From contig DDLV01000076.1 in assembly GCA_002340325.1 (NCBI GenBank), positions 1-43,900 on the forward strand: a DNA stretch of 43,900 nt. Direction: 5' to 3'. Positions within the stretch are counted from its first letter, which is position 1, and every line of letters starts with the position of its first letter. A model generated the notes under the pieces. The model was not told where the DNA came from. It saw only the letters and a program-made list of their open reading frames with translations, and did no database searches. The stretch is from Glaciecola sp. UBA2563. GTDB taxonomy: Bacteria; Pseudomonadota; Gammaproteobacteria; Enterobacterales; Alteromonadaceae. Positions 8,865 through 17,015 of this stretch are shown here, in pieces. Both the position numbers and the translations under genes were made by a program.

Positions 8865-9773
8865 ATGCATGTTGATGATTTATTACTATTTGCACTGGTT
8901 GTTCGACTAAAATCCTTTCGTGCAGCAGCAAAGCAGCGAGGTGTTGCCAATTCAGTCGTGAGTAAACATATTTCGCGACTTGAATCAGAACTAGGACTGC
9001 AGTTGTTATACCGCAGCACGCGCAAACTGAGCTTGACTGAGGCTGGTGAAAAACTTTTTCGACATTGTCAAACGCTCGAAGATCAATTGAAAGCCACAGA
9101 ACAAGAGCTTGGCACATATAGGTCTGAGCCTTCAGGGCTTTTGCGCATTAGTGCACCAAGTGTCTCCGGACAACTGTTTCTTCCAACAGTTATTCATCGG
9201 TATATGGAGAAGTACGATAATGTTGACGTAGATTTGGTCACGCAAGATAGTTTTGACGATATCATTGAACAAGGGTTTGACTTGGCTATTCGCACTGGGA
9301 CCCTCGAGGACTCAAGCCTAATTGCAAAGCGACTGGTTACATCTTATTGGGGTGCTTATGCCTCCCCCGCTTACATAGAAAAACATGGATATCCTGATTC
9401 TTTAGAAGATCTTTTGCGTCACAAATGCTTAGTGTTTAGCCACCAACAATCCGGAGAATCTGAATGGCCATGTATACGAAAAAATGGCGCAGCAACCGTT
9501 GCTGTTAACAGTAGCTTCAGAGTTAACTCATTGATAGCAATATATAATGCTGCTGTTGCCGGCATGGGCATTGCGTTTTTACCCGCTTATCTGATAAAGA
9601 GCAGAGACATGATGGATCCGCTTGTCCCGGTATTGGAAAATCAACTTTTCAGAGAAGTAGGCATATATGCAGTCTATCCTCAAAGTCAGTTTCCACCGCT
9701 TAAGACACAGCTATTTATAAAATTGCTTTCCGAAATGTATGCCCGTGAAGAAGCAAAATTCTCGTTAAAATGA
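8865..9773 (+). CDS. LysR-family transcriptional regulator
   Basis: This 302-residue DNA-binding regulator has an N-terminal winged helix-turn-helix (residues about 3-62, including SFRAAAKQRGVANSVVSKHI) and a C-terminal periplasmic-binding-like effector domain (from about residue 90, GLLRISAPSVSGQLFLP). The length is normal for the family. The sequence resembles the CrgA/DsdC-like branch with the RISAP motif. It is transcribed divergently from the flavo-iron-sulfur dehydrogenase, which is its most likely target. The inducer is unknown. The ribosome-binding site before the ATG is weak. The 100 bases downstream hold no gene. Confidence 0.93.
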   Translation: MHVDDLLLFALVVRLKSFRAAAKQRGVANSVVSKHISRLESELGLQLLYRSTRKLSLTEAGEKLFRHCQTLEDQLKATEQELGTYRSEPSGLLRISAPSVSGQLFLPTVIHRYMEKYDNVDVDLVTQDSFDDIIEQGFDLAIRTGTLEDSSLIAKRLVTSYWGAYASPAYIEKHGYPDSLEDLLRHKCLVFSHQQSGESEWPCIRKNGAATVAVNSSFRVNSLIAIYNAAVAGMGIAFLPAYLIKSRDMMDPLVPVLENQLFREVGIYAVYPQSQFPPLKTQLFIKLLSEMYAREEAKFSLK

Positions 9774-9873
9774 AACCATTATCAAGATACGTTACTTCTA
9801 GTAATGGCAATGTCATGCGCCTGAACTATTATTTGCGAATCATTATGAAATTCCAGACCAAAGCTTTTTACTC

Positions 9874-11736
9874 ATGCAAACTTCACCCTTAATCCGAAAA
9901 GTCGCTCTGACGCCAGTATTGGCCATTGCGTTAATATCATTGATTGCCTGTGACAGCCAAACTACGACCGACTCTTCATCACCGTCCAATCAAACTACGT
10001 TAGTACCGCCAAGCGCTGACAATGCCTGTGGTACAGAAGCGACTTTCATCAGCGAAATTCAAGGCAATTCAGATGCATCGCCGCTAGTTGATCAAAGTGT
10101 GTCCATCGAGGCAAGCATAACTACTGTAGCCCCCAACTTAAATGGCTTGTTCGTGCAAGAAGAGGCTGAAGATATTGATGATGATCCAATGACTTCTGAA
10201 GGTTTATTTGTTTTGATCGAGCAAGCATTAACCGACATTGAAATTGGACAGTTAGTTAGGATTACTGGCGTTGTGCAGGAAGTTGAAGGAAGGACGCAAA
10301 TGATGAGCAATTCGTCCATTACTGTTTGCGGAACTGCCTCTATCGAATCCGCTTTGTTTGAGTTACCCAATAGCGCGATAGGCTTTGAGGCCTATGAAGG
10401 TATGGTTGTGCAAACGTCACAATCATGGGTCATTAATAGTACCCACAATATATCCCGTTTCGGTGAGCTGGGAGTTAGCAGCGAACTATTGTTTACACCG
10501 ACACACCTATTTCGACCTGGTTCTTCAGAAGCTGCCGATCAAGCGATGACAAATCGCCTTAGTAGAATTATTTTGGATGATTTTAACGCCGAAGCACCTG
10601 ATCGTCTTGACCTCTATGGCGAAATTGATAGCACGTCATCGCTTAGGATCGGTTCACGCATATCATCAGTTCAAGGCATTCTTGATGAAACCTTTAACAC
10701 ATATCGCATCAGACTCACCGAGTCGCCATTGACAGAACCCGCTTTACGTCCAGATTTACCAACGGTGGAAGGCGACATTGTTATTGCTGCGTTTAATGTT
10801 CTCAATCTCTTTAATGGCGATGGGCAAAATGGCGAATTTCCCACGGATAGAGGTGCCAAAAATGTCGATGATTTTGCCAGACAACAAACCAAAATTGTTA
10901 ATGCTATTTTGCAGTTAAGCCCTGACATAATTGGGCTTAATGAAATCGAAAATGACGCGGACCAAGGTGAACTAAGCGCAGTTTTTCAGCTTACCCAAGC
11001 GCTTAATAGCGCTATAGACAGCGATGTGTTTGATTATCTGGCTTATGACAGCGCGATCAATGGTGCAAGCATTGCCAATGCCATTATCTATCGAAAAGAT
11101 AAAATAGAAGCAATTGGTGAAACGAAAGTACTCACCTCTGAAAACTCTGCCTCAGACGGTCAAGGACCACTATTTTTTACCGAAAAAAGCAGACCTGCAA
11201 TTACACAGGCATTCGCACCTATAGGCACTAATAACGCATTTGTTGTCAGCGTTAACCACCTTAAATCCAAAGGCTCACCATGTGGAGAGGATGATGACAG
11301 TGATGAGCAAGGTAATTGCAATTTAACGCGTACTCGCGCTGCTCAGGGATTGGCGCAATGGCTTGATCAAACCTACGCAGGGCTTCCTGTTTTCATTATT
11401 GGCGATCTCAACAGCTATGCGCAAGAAGATCCAATACAAGCATTAAGAACATCGGGCTACACTGACGTCATCCGCAACCTACATGGCGCTCAAACATATA
11501 CCTATAGCTTTCGAGGCCAGCTTGGCGCGTTGGATTACGTTATGGCTAACGAACCAGCAAATGATATGGTTGTGTCAGCCTTTGAATGGCATATCAATGC
11601 TGCAGAACCAAGGGTGTTAGATTACAATTCGACACTTCCAAACAGTGACGAGCCTAAACCCGATTCTTGGCTTAGTGAAAATGTATTTCGATCATCTGAT
11701 CACGATCCAGTAGTAGTGGCGATATCAGTTGAATAA
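9874..11736 (+). CDS. Lipoprotein endonuclease/exonuclease/phosphatase, ExeM/NucH-like
   Basis: This 620-residue exported nuclease probably degrades extracellular or periplasmic DNA. The N-terminus is a lipoprotein signal ending LISLIAC with Cys26. Asp27 follows, which in E. coli would favour inner-membrane retention. An OB-fold-like region typical of ExeM/NucH lies at about 50-160. The DNase-I-like domain occupies about 300-620 and shows AAFNVLNLF, GLNEIEND, VNHLKSKGSPC, IIGDLNSY and SSDHDPVV, which carry the expected metal and catalytic residues. Its 3' end overlaps the end of the convergent allantoate amidohydrolase gene by 37 bases. In this setting it may supply purine nucleotides for the surrounding uptake and breakdown genes. 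That link is inferred. Confidence 0.88.
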   Translation: MQTSPLIRKVALTPVLAIALISLIACDSQTTTDSSSPSNQTTLVPPSADNACGTEATFISEIQGNSDASPLVDQSVSIEASITTVAPNLNGLFVQEEAEDIDDDPMTSEGLFVLIEQALTDIEIGQLVRITGVVQEVEGRTQMMSNSSITVCGTASIESALFELPNSAIGFEAYEGMVVQTSQSWVINSTHNISRFGELGVSSELLFTPTHLFRPGSSEAADQAMTNRLSRIILDDFNAEAPDRLDLYGEIDSTSSLRIGSRISSVQGILDETFNTYRIRLTESPLTEPALRPDLPTVEGDIVIAAFNVLNLFNGDGQNGEFPTDRGAKNVDDFARQQTKIVNAILQLSPDIIGLNEIENDADQGELSAVFQLTQALNSAIDSDVFDYLAYDSAINGASIANAIIYRKDKIEAIGETKVLTSENSASDGQGPLFFTEKSRPAITQAFAPIGTNNAFVVSVNHLKSKGSPCGEDDDSDEQGNCNLTRTRAAQGLAQWLDQTYAGLPVFIIGDLNSYAQEDPIQALRTSGYTDVIRNLHGAQTYTYSFRGQLGALDYVMANEPANDMVVSAFEWHINAAEPRVLDYNSTLPNSDEPKPDSWLSENVFRSSDHDPVVVAISVE

Positions 11737-13007
11737 TCGAAGTCTTTCAAAAACTCATAAAGAACACCAAGAGCAGCAGATACATCTTCTGCTCTTATCG
11801 CTTCTGAAGGATGGTGACTGATACCTTTTTCGCAGCGGACAAACAACATGCCAGCATCACAAATATCCGCCATCGCCATTGCATCATGACCTGCACCAGA
11901 AATCAGAGTAAAGGGGCGATCCACATCTGAAATGCTGTAAGTTAAGCTGGCAGCCTGGAGTTGATCTATAATACGTGGTGAGCAACTCACCGCTGATGCC
12001 GCATGCGTCTGCTTTATGTCAATACTCAGCGCACGTCGCGCTGCAATTTCCTTAAACTGCATCAACATTGCATCGAGACAGTTATCCCTCAACGTATCGT
12101 TGTCACTTCTTATGTCCAAACTAAATTGCGATTTTCCAGGGATAACATTAACGGCATTTGGTAGATTATTGAGTTGACCAACCGTAGCCAACACATTCGC
12201 TTCTTTCGCACACTTCTCTGCCGTGAGAATCATTTCACTCGTGCCGACGAGGGCATCTTGTCTGATTGGCATCGGCACGGTGCCGGCATGTCCTGCCATC
12301 CCTTCTACCGTAAACTGTAATCGCTTAGCTCCTGCGATTGCGGATACTGTGCCGACCGGCAGGTCCTTTTGCTCGAGCACCGGTCCTTGTTCAATATGGA
12401 CTTCGACAAATCCCAATAGCGTTTCCCTTGGAATGGTGGCACTTACAACTTTATCAAAATCTAATCCAAATGCATCCATGGCCTGTCGAAGCGTAATTCC
12501 CTGCTCATCCTTTAAATCCGCCCACTCTGTTTGCCATTTACAAGAAAGCGCTCTACTGCCCAACAGCGTGCTGCCGAAGCGCGTACCTTCCTCATCACAA
12601 AACCCTACAATGTCGATATGGAAAGGCAACTCACAATCAAGTTCATTGAGTAAATTCATAAGCGCAATAGGGGCGATAACGCCCAACATACCGTCGTATT
12701 TTCCACCATTTACCACCGTGTCCAGATGGCTTCCAAAGACTAGGCTCTTCGCGCCCTCTTCTTTGCTCTCGCGTCTGCCCCAAATATTGCCAACGCTGTC
12801 CTGCCACGTTTCCATCTTGGCTCTTTGCATCCAATACGCCACCAAAGAGTTCGCCGCACGGTGCTCTTTGGTTAAGTAACGGCGGTCAAGGTATTCATCT
12901 GATTGGCTAATTTCACCTAGCTCATCACAGGCATCCATTACCCATGAAGCGTACTCATCTAATAATGCTTCAAGTTCTTTTACTGTTTGGTGTCTGTTAA
13001 TCGCCAT
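11700..13007 (-). CDS. Allantoate amidohydrolase-type Zn hydrolase (M20, hydantoinase/carbamoylase family; HpxK-like)
   Basis: This 435-residue metal-dependent amidohydrolase is predicted to convert allantoate to ureidoglycine, CO2 and ammonia. M20-family metal and substrate motifs are visible: FGSHLDTVVNGGKYDG, CDEEGTRFGSTLLGSRAL, EVHIEQGPVLE, MAGHAGTVPM and GISHHPSEA. The family also includes N-carbamoyl-amino-acid hydrolases, but the next gene upstream is a ureidoglycine-glyoxylate-type aminotransferase, and the HpxK-HpxJ pairing is known from Klebsiella. The ATG at 13007 is preferred over a TTG two codons earlier. It is the last gene of a minus-strand group with the aminotransferase and the TauE-like permease, with short gaps between them. 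Confidence 0.87.
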   Translation of the reverse strand: MAINRHQTVKELEALLDEYASWVMDACDELGEISQSDEYLDRRYLTKEHRAANSLVAYWMQRAKMETWQDSVGNIWGRRESKEEGAKSLVFGSHLDTVVNGGKYDGMLGVIAPIALMNLLNELDCELPFHIDIVGFCDEEGTRFGSTLLGSRALSCKWQTEWADLKDEQGITLRQAMDAFGLDFDKVVSATIPRETLLGFVEVHIEQGPVLEQKDLPVGTVSAIAGAKRLQFTVEGMAGHAGTVPMPIRQDALVGTSEMILTAEKCAKEANVLATVGQLNNLPNAVNVIPGKSQFSLDIRSDNDTLRDNCLDAMLMQFKEIAARRALSIDIKQTHAASAVSCSPRIIDQLQAASLTYSISDVDRPFTLISGAGHDAMAMADICDAGMLFVRCEKGISHHPSEAIRAEDVSAALGVLYEFLKDFDYSTDIATTTGS

Positions 13008-13042
13008 AATCAAAAATACTGTAACCCTTTTATCTGTAACCC

Positions 13043-14320
13043 TTAAGAAACTGCTTTTATGGATGGCGCTTTTTCTTTCGCCGCAGTGAGTTCGCTTGTC
13101 TCGTTCGCTTTTGCATACACGTCATAAGCAGCATCAACAGCTTCACCGAGTGGCAACTTATGCCCTGCTCTGCGCAGCACAGTTTCAAGCGATTGCAGTG
13201 TTTGATATACCGCATCTGGACGCGCGTTATACCCCATTGTGCCTATTCGCCATATTTTTCCATGCAAAGGACCGAAACTTGTCCCTATCTCGATATTGAA
13301 GTCGTGCAACATACTATGGCGAATCGCTTCTCCATCGATTCCTTCTGGAATGTACACCCCGACCACGTTTGTCATCTTATTGGAAATATCACCAAAGACC
13401 CGCAAATTGAGATGTTGCGCGCCTTCTAGCATTGCTCGACCCGCAATTTGATGGCGATGAATGCTTTGCTCAATACCTTCTTCTAATAACTGCAATGCGC
13501 ACTCGCGTGCGCAATACAACATCGAAGCGGCCTCTGTGTGATGGTTTAAACGCTCCTCTCCCCAATAGTCAATAATCATTGGGAGATCGAAGTAATTTGA
13601 CCGTATCCGTGAAGCATTGCCGTCTCTATGATTGTCATTGCGAATCCCTGCTTCGACGTGCCGTCGCTTATTGACTATATCCAAATATCTGTCCGACATC
13701 GTGACAGGTGCGCTTCCCGAAGGACCTCCTAAACATTTTTGTAATCCCACAGACACAGCATCAAGCTGCCAAACGTCTGTTTCAAACGGATTTCCACCAA
13801 TGGATGCAGTTGCATCAGAGTAGAAAATTGCATCGTACTGTCGACAAATTGCTCCAATGTGCTCTAAAGGTTGTAGCATTGTTGTAGAGGTATCACCTTG
13901 CACAACTGCAACAACTTTGGGTCGAAACTGTTTGACTGCGTCTTCTATCTGTTGCGGTTCGAAAACCTCACCCCATGGCACTTCGATGGTTTTTACATCA
14001 GCACCTGCGCGTTCTGAAATCTCTGCCAATAGGTGGCCAAAACGACCAAAGATAGGAACCAACACTCTGTCCCCAGGCTCAATAACAGAAACTAGAATGG
14101 CTTCGATACCCGCTCTTGATGTGCCATCTATCAGCAGTGTTTGTTGGTTTTGTGTCTTAAATACCTGTCGATAAAGCGCCATCGTTTCATTCATATAACC
14201 TGTCATTACAGGATCATACTGCCCTACCAATTGTGTCGACATCGCGCTTAATACACGTGGATAACAGTTGATGGGGCCGGGGCCCATTAATAGTCGTGGT
14301 GGAGGTGTAAGTCTAGACAC
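13043..14320 (-). CDS. (S)-Ureidoglycine-glyoxylate aminotransferase-like PLP enzyme (HpxJ/PucG type)
   Basis: This fold-type I PLP aminotransferase is related to alanine-glyoxylate aminotransferase. The likely reaction is ureidoglycine plus glyoxylate to oxalurate plus glycine. The probable Schiff-base lysine is Lys195 in SVGLQKCLGGPSG. Other family features are LLMGPGPINCYPRVL near the N-terminus, QGDTSTTMLQPLEHIG and NYFDLPMIIDYW. A GTG start at 14320 is favoured by GGAG 6 bases upstream; a TTG at 14332 would add four residues. The downstream neighbour is the allantoate amidohydrolase-like gene and the upstream neighbour is the TauE-like permease, 26 bases away. Serine- or alanine-glyoxylate activity remains an alternative, but the operon context favours the purine route. 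Confidence 0.85.
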   Translation of the reverse strand: MSRLTPPPRLLMGPGPINCYPRVLSAMSTQLVGQYDPVMTGYMNETMALYRQVFKTQNQQTLLIDGTSRAGIEAILVSVIEPGDRVLVPIFGRFGHLLAEISERAGADVKTIEVPWGEVFEPQQIEDAVKQFRPKVVAVVQGDTSTTMLQPLEHIGAICRQYDAIFYSDATASIGGNPFETDVWQLDAVSVGLQKCLGGPSGSAPVTMSDRYLDIVNKRRHVEAGIRNDNHRDGNASRIRSNYFDLPMIIDYWGEERLNHHTEAASMLYCARECALQLLEEGIEQSIHRHQIAGRAMLEGAQHLNLRVFGDISNKMTNVVGVYIPEGIDGEAIRHSMLHDFNIEIGTSFGPLHGKIWRIGTMGYNARPDAVYQTLQSLETVLRRAGHKLPLGEAVDAAYDVYAKANETSELTAAKEKAPSIKAVS

Positions 14321-14346
14321 TGGTGTCTCCAATATAATTGCATTTT

Positions 14347-15165
14347 TTATAAAATAAGTTGCGCAAGCATGCGAAGCGCAGTCAACAGTAGTACCACTGC
14401 AAACACTTTTTTGAGCATTGCAGCGTCAAGTTTTGCGGCTATATTCGCGCCTACAGGTGCAAACATTACCGTCAGTGGCACGATACAAATAAACCCAATC
14501 AAGTTTACTAGCCCAAATGTGCCAATAGGTGCATCATCAGGTGTCGAGCCAATAGAAAGTAATGTCAGTGCGGCAGGCAATGAAATTATCAAACCCACTG
14601 CTGCTGCAGTACCCACTGCTTTATGTGCTGGGTAATTACAAAATGTCAGCATAGGTACGGTAAGCGTGCCACCACCAATACCTACCATAGAGCTAAATAA
14701 CCCGACGCTGGTACCCATACCCGCCTGGCCCGGCTTTTGTGGTAGGCTATTAAAAATAGCCTGTTTTCTGCCAACCAGCATATTCAGAGCAGAGAGCATT
14801 GCAATGATGCCAAACAGTGCGGTTAGCAACTCACCGTTCACTTGCGTGACGGCATAACTCCCTACCAAAACACCGCATAAGATAAATGGCCCCCATAACT
14901 TCAACAATGAGAAATCTACATTGCCTTTTTTGTGATGCGCTCTCATTGAGCTAATCGACGTAGGCACTATTGTTGCCAGTGAGGTTGCCGTTGCTATCAC
15001 CATTGCCGAGTCTGCCGACACACCAAATCCCTGAAATAAAAAGTATAAAATTGGGACAATAACAATACCGCCTCCAACGCCTAGTAATCCCGCAAGCAAT
15101 CCAGCCACCATGCCTGTAGCAATGAGTGCGATAAGTGTTGGCAGGTTATTAATCAATAAATCCAT
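14347..15165 (-). CDS. TauE/SafE-family sulfite/organic anion exporter-like membrane protein
   Basis: This 272-residue polytopic inner-membrane protein has about eight hydrophobic helices and two repeated halves, each with a glycine-rich motif (GLLGVGGGIVIVPIL near the start and SSMVGIGGGTLTVPML in the middle). This is the TauE/SafE signature. Members move sulfite, sulfoacetate or other small anions, but most are uncharacterised. It is probably the first gene of a unit with the aminotransferase and allantoate amidohydrolase (26-base and 35-base gaps). An inference is that it exports or imports an organic acid of the pathway such as oxalate, oxamate or oxalurate. Its promoter region borders hairpin element copy 2. 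Confidence 0.88.
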   Translation of the reverse strand: MDLLINNLPTLIALIATGMVAGLLAGLLGVGGGIVIVPILYFLFQGFGVSADSAMVIATATSLATIVPTSISSMRAHHKKGNVDFSLLKLWGPFILCGVLVGSYAVTQVNGELLTALFGIIAMLSALNMLVGRKQAIFNSLPQKPGQAGMGTSVGLFSSMVGIGGGTLTVPMLTFCNYPAHKAVGTAAAVGLIISLPAALTLLSIGSTPDDAPIGTFGLVNLIGFICIVPLTVMFAPVGANIAAKLDAAMLKKVFAVVLLLTALRMLAQLIL

Positions 15166-15214
15166 ATTTGTCCGTTACTTCTTCGTTCGTTTTCGTCATT
15201 TAATTGGTAATGTT

Positions 15215-15400
15215 CTGTTCAAGTGTTGCTAAGTTTCTAATTCGTTGAGTTACAGTTGATTGTAAACATTGTGATTTGAAAGCTTCGAATTCATGGATGA
15301 ATTCGCAGAGCGCCCAGGGATTGGGTTTACAGCGACTTTCAAATCACAATGTTTACAATCAAATGAGCGATGCTTATTTGTATCAGCAACACTTAAACAG
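15215..15400. repeat. Interspersed hairpin element, copy 2 (most complete)
   Basis: This 186-bp element has outer inverted ends CTGTTCAAGTGTTGCT (15215-15230) and AGCAACACTTAAACAG (15385-15400), which match at 15 of 16 positions. Inside are perfect 27-bp arms (15256-15282 and 15336-15362) carrying the copy-specific stretch TGTAAAC. The loop contains another dyad, CGAATTCATGGATGAATTCG. It fills most of the gap between the TauE-like gene start and the hpxW-like gene stop. It may therefore act as a transcription boundary for one and a leader for the other. No transposase is encoded, so it resembles a MITE or REP-like element. Confidence 0.85.
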
Positions 15401-15422
15401 AATACAGCCATTAAATTTGTCA

Positions 15423-17015
15423 TTAATTCTTATTTTCACCTTGCACATAGGCTTTACCATCACTTCTAGGATCCGTCGCCGCGTCTACTTTGCCATCAGG
15501 GTGTAATGAAATTGCGCCAGCATGTCCCATCATTTCACTTGCAGGCGGAACAACCTCAATTTCATGCCCCTTAGTGACTAACGCATCCGACAAATGCTCT
15601 GCAATATCACTCTCGACTTTCAGATTATTAGTATTTTCACCCCATGTTCTTCCCAGTAGCCATCGTCCTTTTGCAATGGACTCTTTTAAAGGCAAGCCTT
15701 GATAGACATGGCGACTAAATAGGGTGCCCTGAGTTTGGGGCTGCCCTTCCCCTCCCATGGTGCCATAGGAAATACGTCGGCCATCGTTCAATTCTGCAAA
15801 TGCGGGATTCAACGTATGAAACGGCTGTAGTCCCGGTTTAAGCTGCTGAAGAGAGTCTTTTTCCAGTGTAAATGACGTACCTCGATTGTTCCAAACAATA
15901 CCCGTAGATGGACTTACCACGCCGCTGCCAAATTCCCAGTAAAGGCTTTGAATATAGCTAACCATACGTCCTTCATTATCACAGGCTCCCATCCAAACAG
16001 TGTCGCCTGTGGACGCTGGGTAAGGCCATGGTAGCGCGCTGTCCATTGAAATGTTTGCCGCCATTTCATCTAGTGCATCTGATTGTAAAAAGTCGTCCAA
16101 ATTAACTGAAAGACGCGATTCATCTGTTAAGTATTGATTGCGTTTTATAAATGCTTGCTTGGTGCATTCCACAATTAAATGAGCATGGCTGATATCATCA
16201 CTAACGTGTTGATGTAATTTGTCATAAAGTCCCAAGATGATAAGTGACGCGATACCTTGGGTTGGTGCTGGCAAGTTGTAAAGAGTTCCTTTACTGGTTT
16301 GCATACGCAATGGCTCTGCAATGCTGGCTTTATAATCATGAAAATCTTGCAGTTGAATCGGTGAGCCAACTTCAGCCAAATCTGCCGCGAGTTGCCTAGC
16401 AATTTCGCCTTGATAAAAATCTTCTAAGCCATTTTCGACTAGTTTTTTCAATGTGTTCGCAATAAGCGGTAACTTGACAATTTTTCCTTTCTTCAGGATC
16501 TTGCCTTTGATCAGAAACTGTTGAAACGCGTCATATTTCGACATTTCATCAAACGTTTTGACACTTGCGTCATGTAGACTCTGGGTAACTTCAATTCCCC
16601 ATTGTGCTTGATTGATCGCTGTACCTAACAATTTATCGAGCGACTTTGGGGTTTGCCAACCAGCACTTACTTCTAGTGCTTTTTTCCAACCGGCGACTGC
16701 GCCCGCCATGGTTAGCGCTGCTTTGGGACCGCGGCTCGGGATAGAAGAAAGGCCATCATAGAACGACAAATCTGCCTTTTTTGCCGCCGTTCCTGCAGCA
16801 TTGATTGCAATAGGGGATTTATTTGGTTCGCTAATAAGCCAAAAACCATCCCCACCCAACCCATTCATATGCGGATAATTCACTGCGATAGATGCTGCGC
16901 CCGCAACCATAGCTTCAATGGCCGTACCGCCTTGTTCTAGTATTTCTTTGCCAGCGTTAGTTGCCGCATAGTGAGGAGAGGTAAAAGACGCGGCGTTTTT
17001 TGTTGTTGGTTTCAT
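15423..17015 (-). CDS. hpxW: Oxamate amidohydrolase-like protein, gamma-glutamyltransferase fold (HpxW-like)
   Basis: This 530-residue Ntn-hydrolase of the gamma-glutamyltransferase superfamily is expected to self-cleave before Thr339 in the sequence GDTVWMGACD, which would become the nucleophile. The region around it (FGSGVVSPSTGIVWNNRGTSF region) and the GTMGGEGQPQ motif are family hallmarks. No signal peptide is seen, unlike periplasmic glutathione hydrolases. Length, lack of export signal and context match Klebsiella HpxW, which hydrolyses oxamate to oxalate and ammonia at the end of urate breakdown. Its start overlaps the stop of the amidase gene in a TAATG arrangement, so translation is probably coupled. 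The general annotation gamma-glutamyltransferase is the fallback; substrate assignment is inferred from neighbours. Confidence 0.82.
   Translation of the reverse strand: MKPTTKNAASFTSPHYAATNAGKEILEQGGTAIEAMVAGAASIAVNYPHMNGLGGDGFWLISEPNKSPIAINAAGTAAKKADLSFYDGLSSIPSRGPKAALTMAGAVAGWKKALEVSAGWQTPKSLDKLLGTAINQAQWGIEVTQSLHDASVKTFDEMSKYDAFQQFLIKGKILKKGKIVKLPLIANTLKKLVENGLEDFYQGEIARQLAADLAEVGSPIQLQDFHDYKASIAEPLRMQTSKGTLYNLPAPTQGIASLIILGLYDKLHQHVSDDISHAHLIVECTKQAFIKRNQYLTDESRLSVNLDDFLQSDALDEMAANISMDSALPWPYPASTGDTVWMGACDNEGRMVSYIQSLYWEFGSGVVSPSTGIVWNNRGTSFTLEKDSLQQLKPGLQPFHTLNPAFAELNDGRRISYGTMGGEGQPQTQGTLFSRHVYQGLPLKESIAKGRWLLGRTWGENTNNLKVESDIAEHLSDALVTKGHEIEVVPPASEMMGHAGAISLHPDGKVDAATDPRSDGKAYVQGENKN

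Noticed and set aside
12223..12879. 218-codon plus-strand frame
   Set aside because: It is antisense to the well-supported allantoate amidohydrolase and has no domain or ribosome-binding site.
13019..13044. Two copies of CTGTAACCCTT with a 15-base period
   Set aside because: Only two units at the end of the aminotransferase gene, with no sign of an operator or CRISPR-like array; it could be a small local duplication.
15423..17015. Periplasmic glutathione hydrolase (classic Ggt)
   Set aside because: There is no signal peptide, the region around the nucleophile is of HpxW type, and it is coupled to an amidase in a purine-catabolic cluster.
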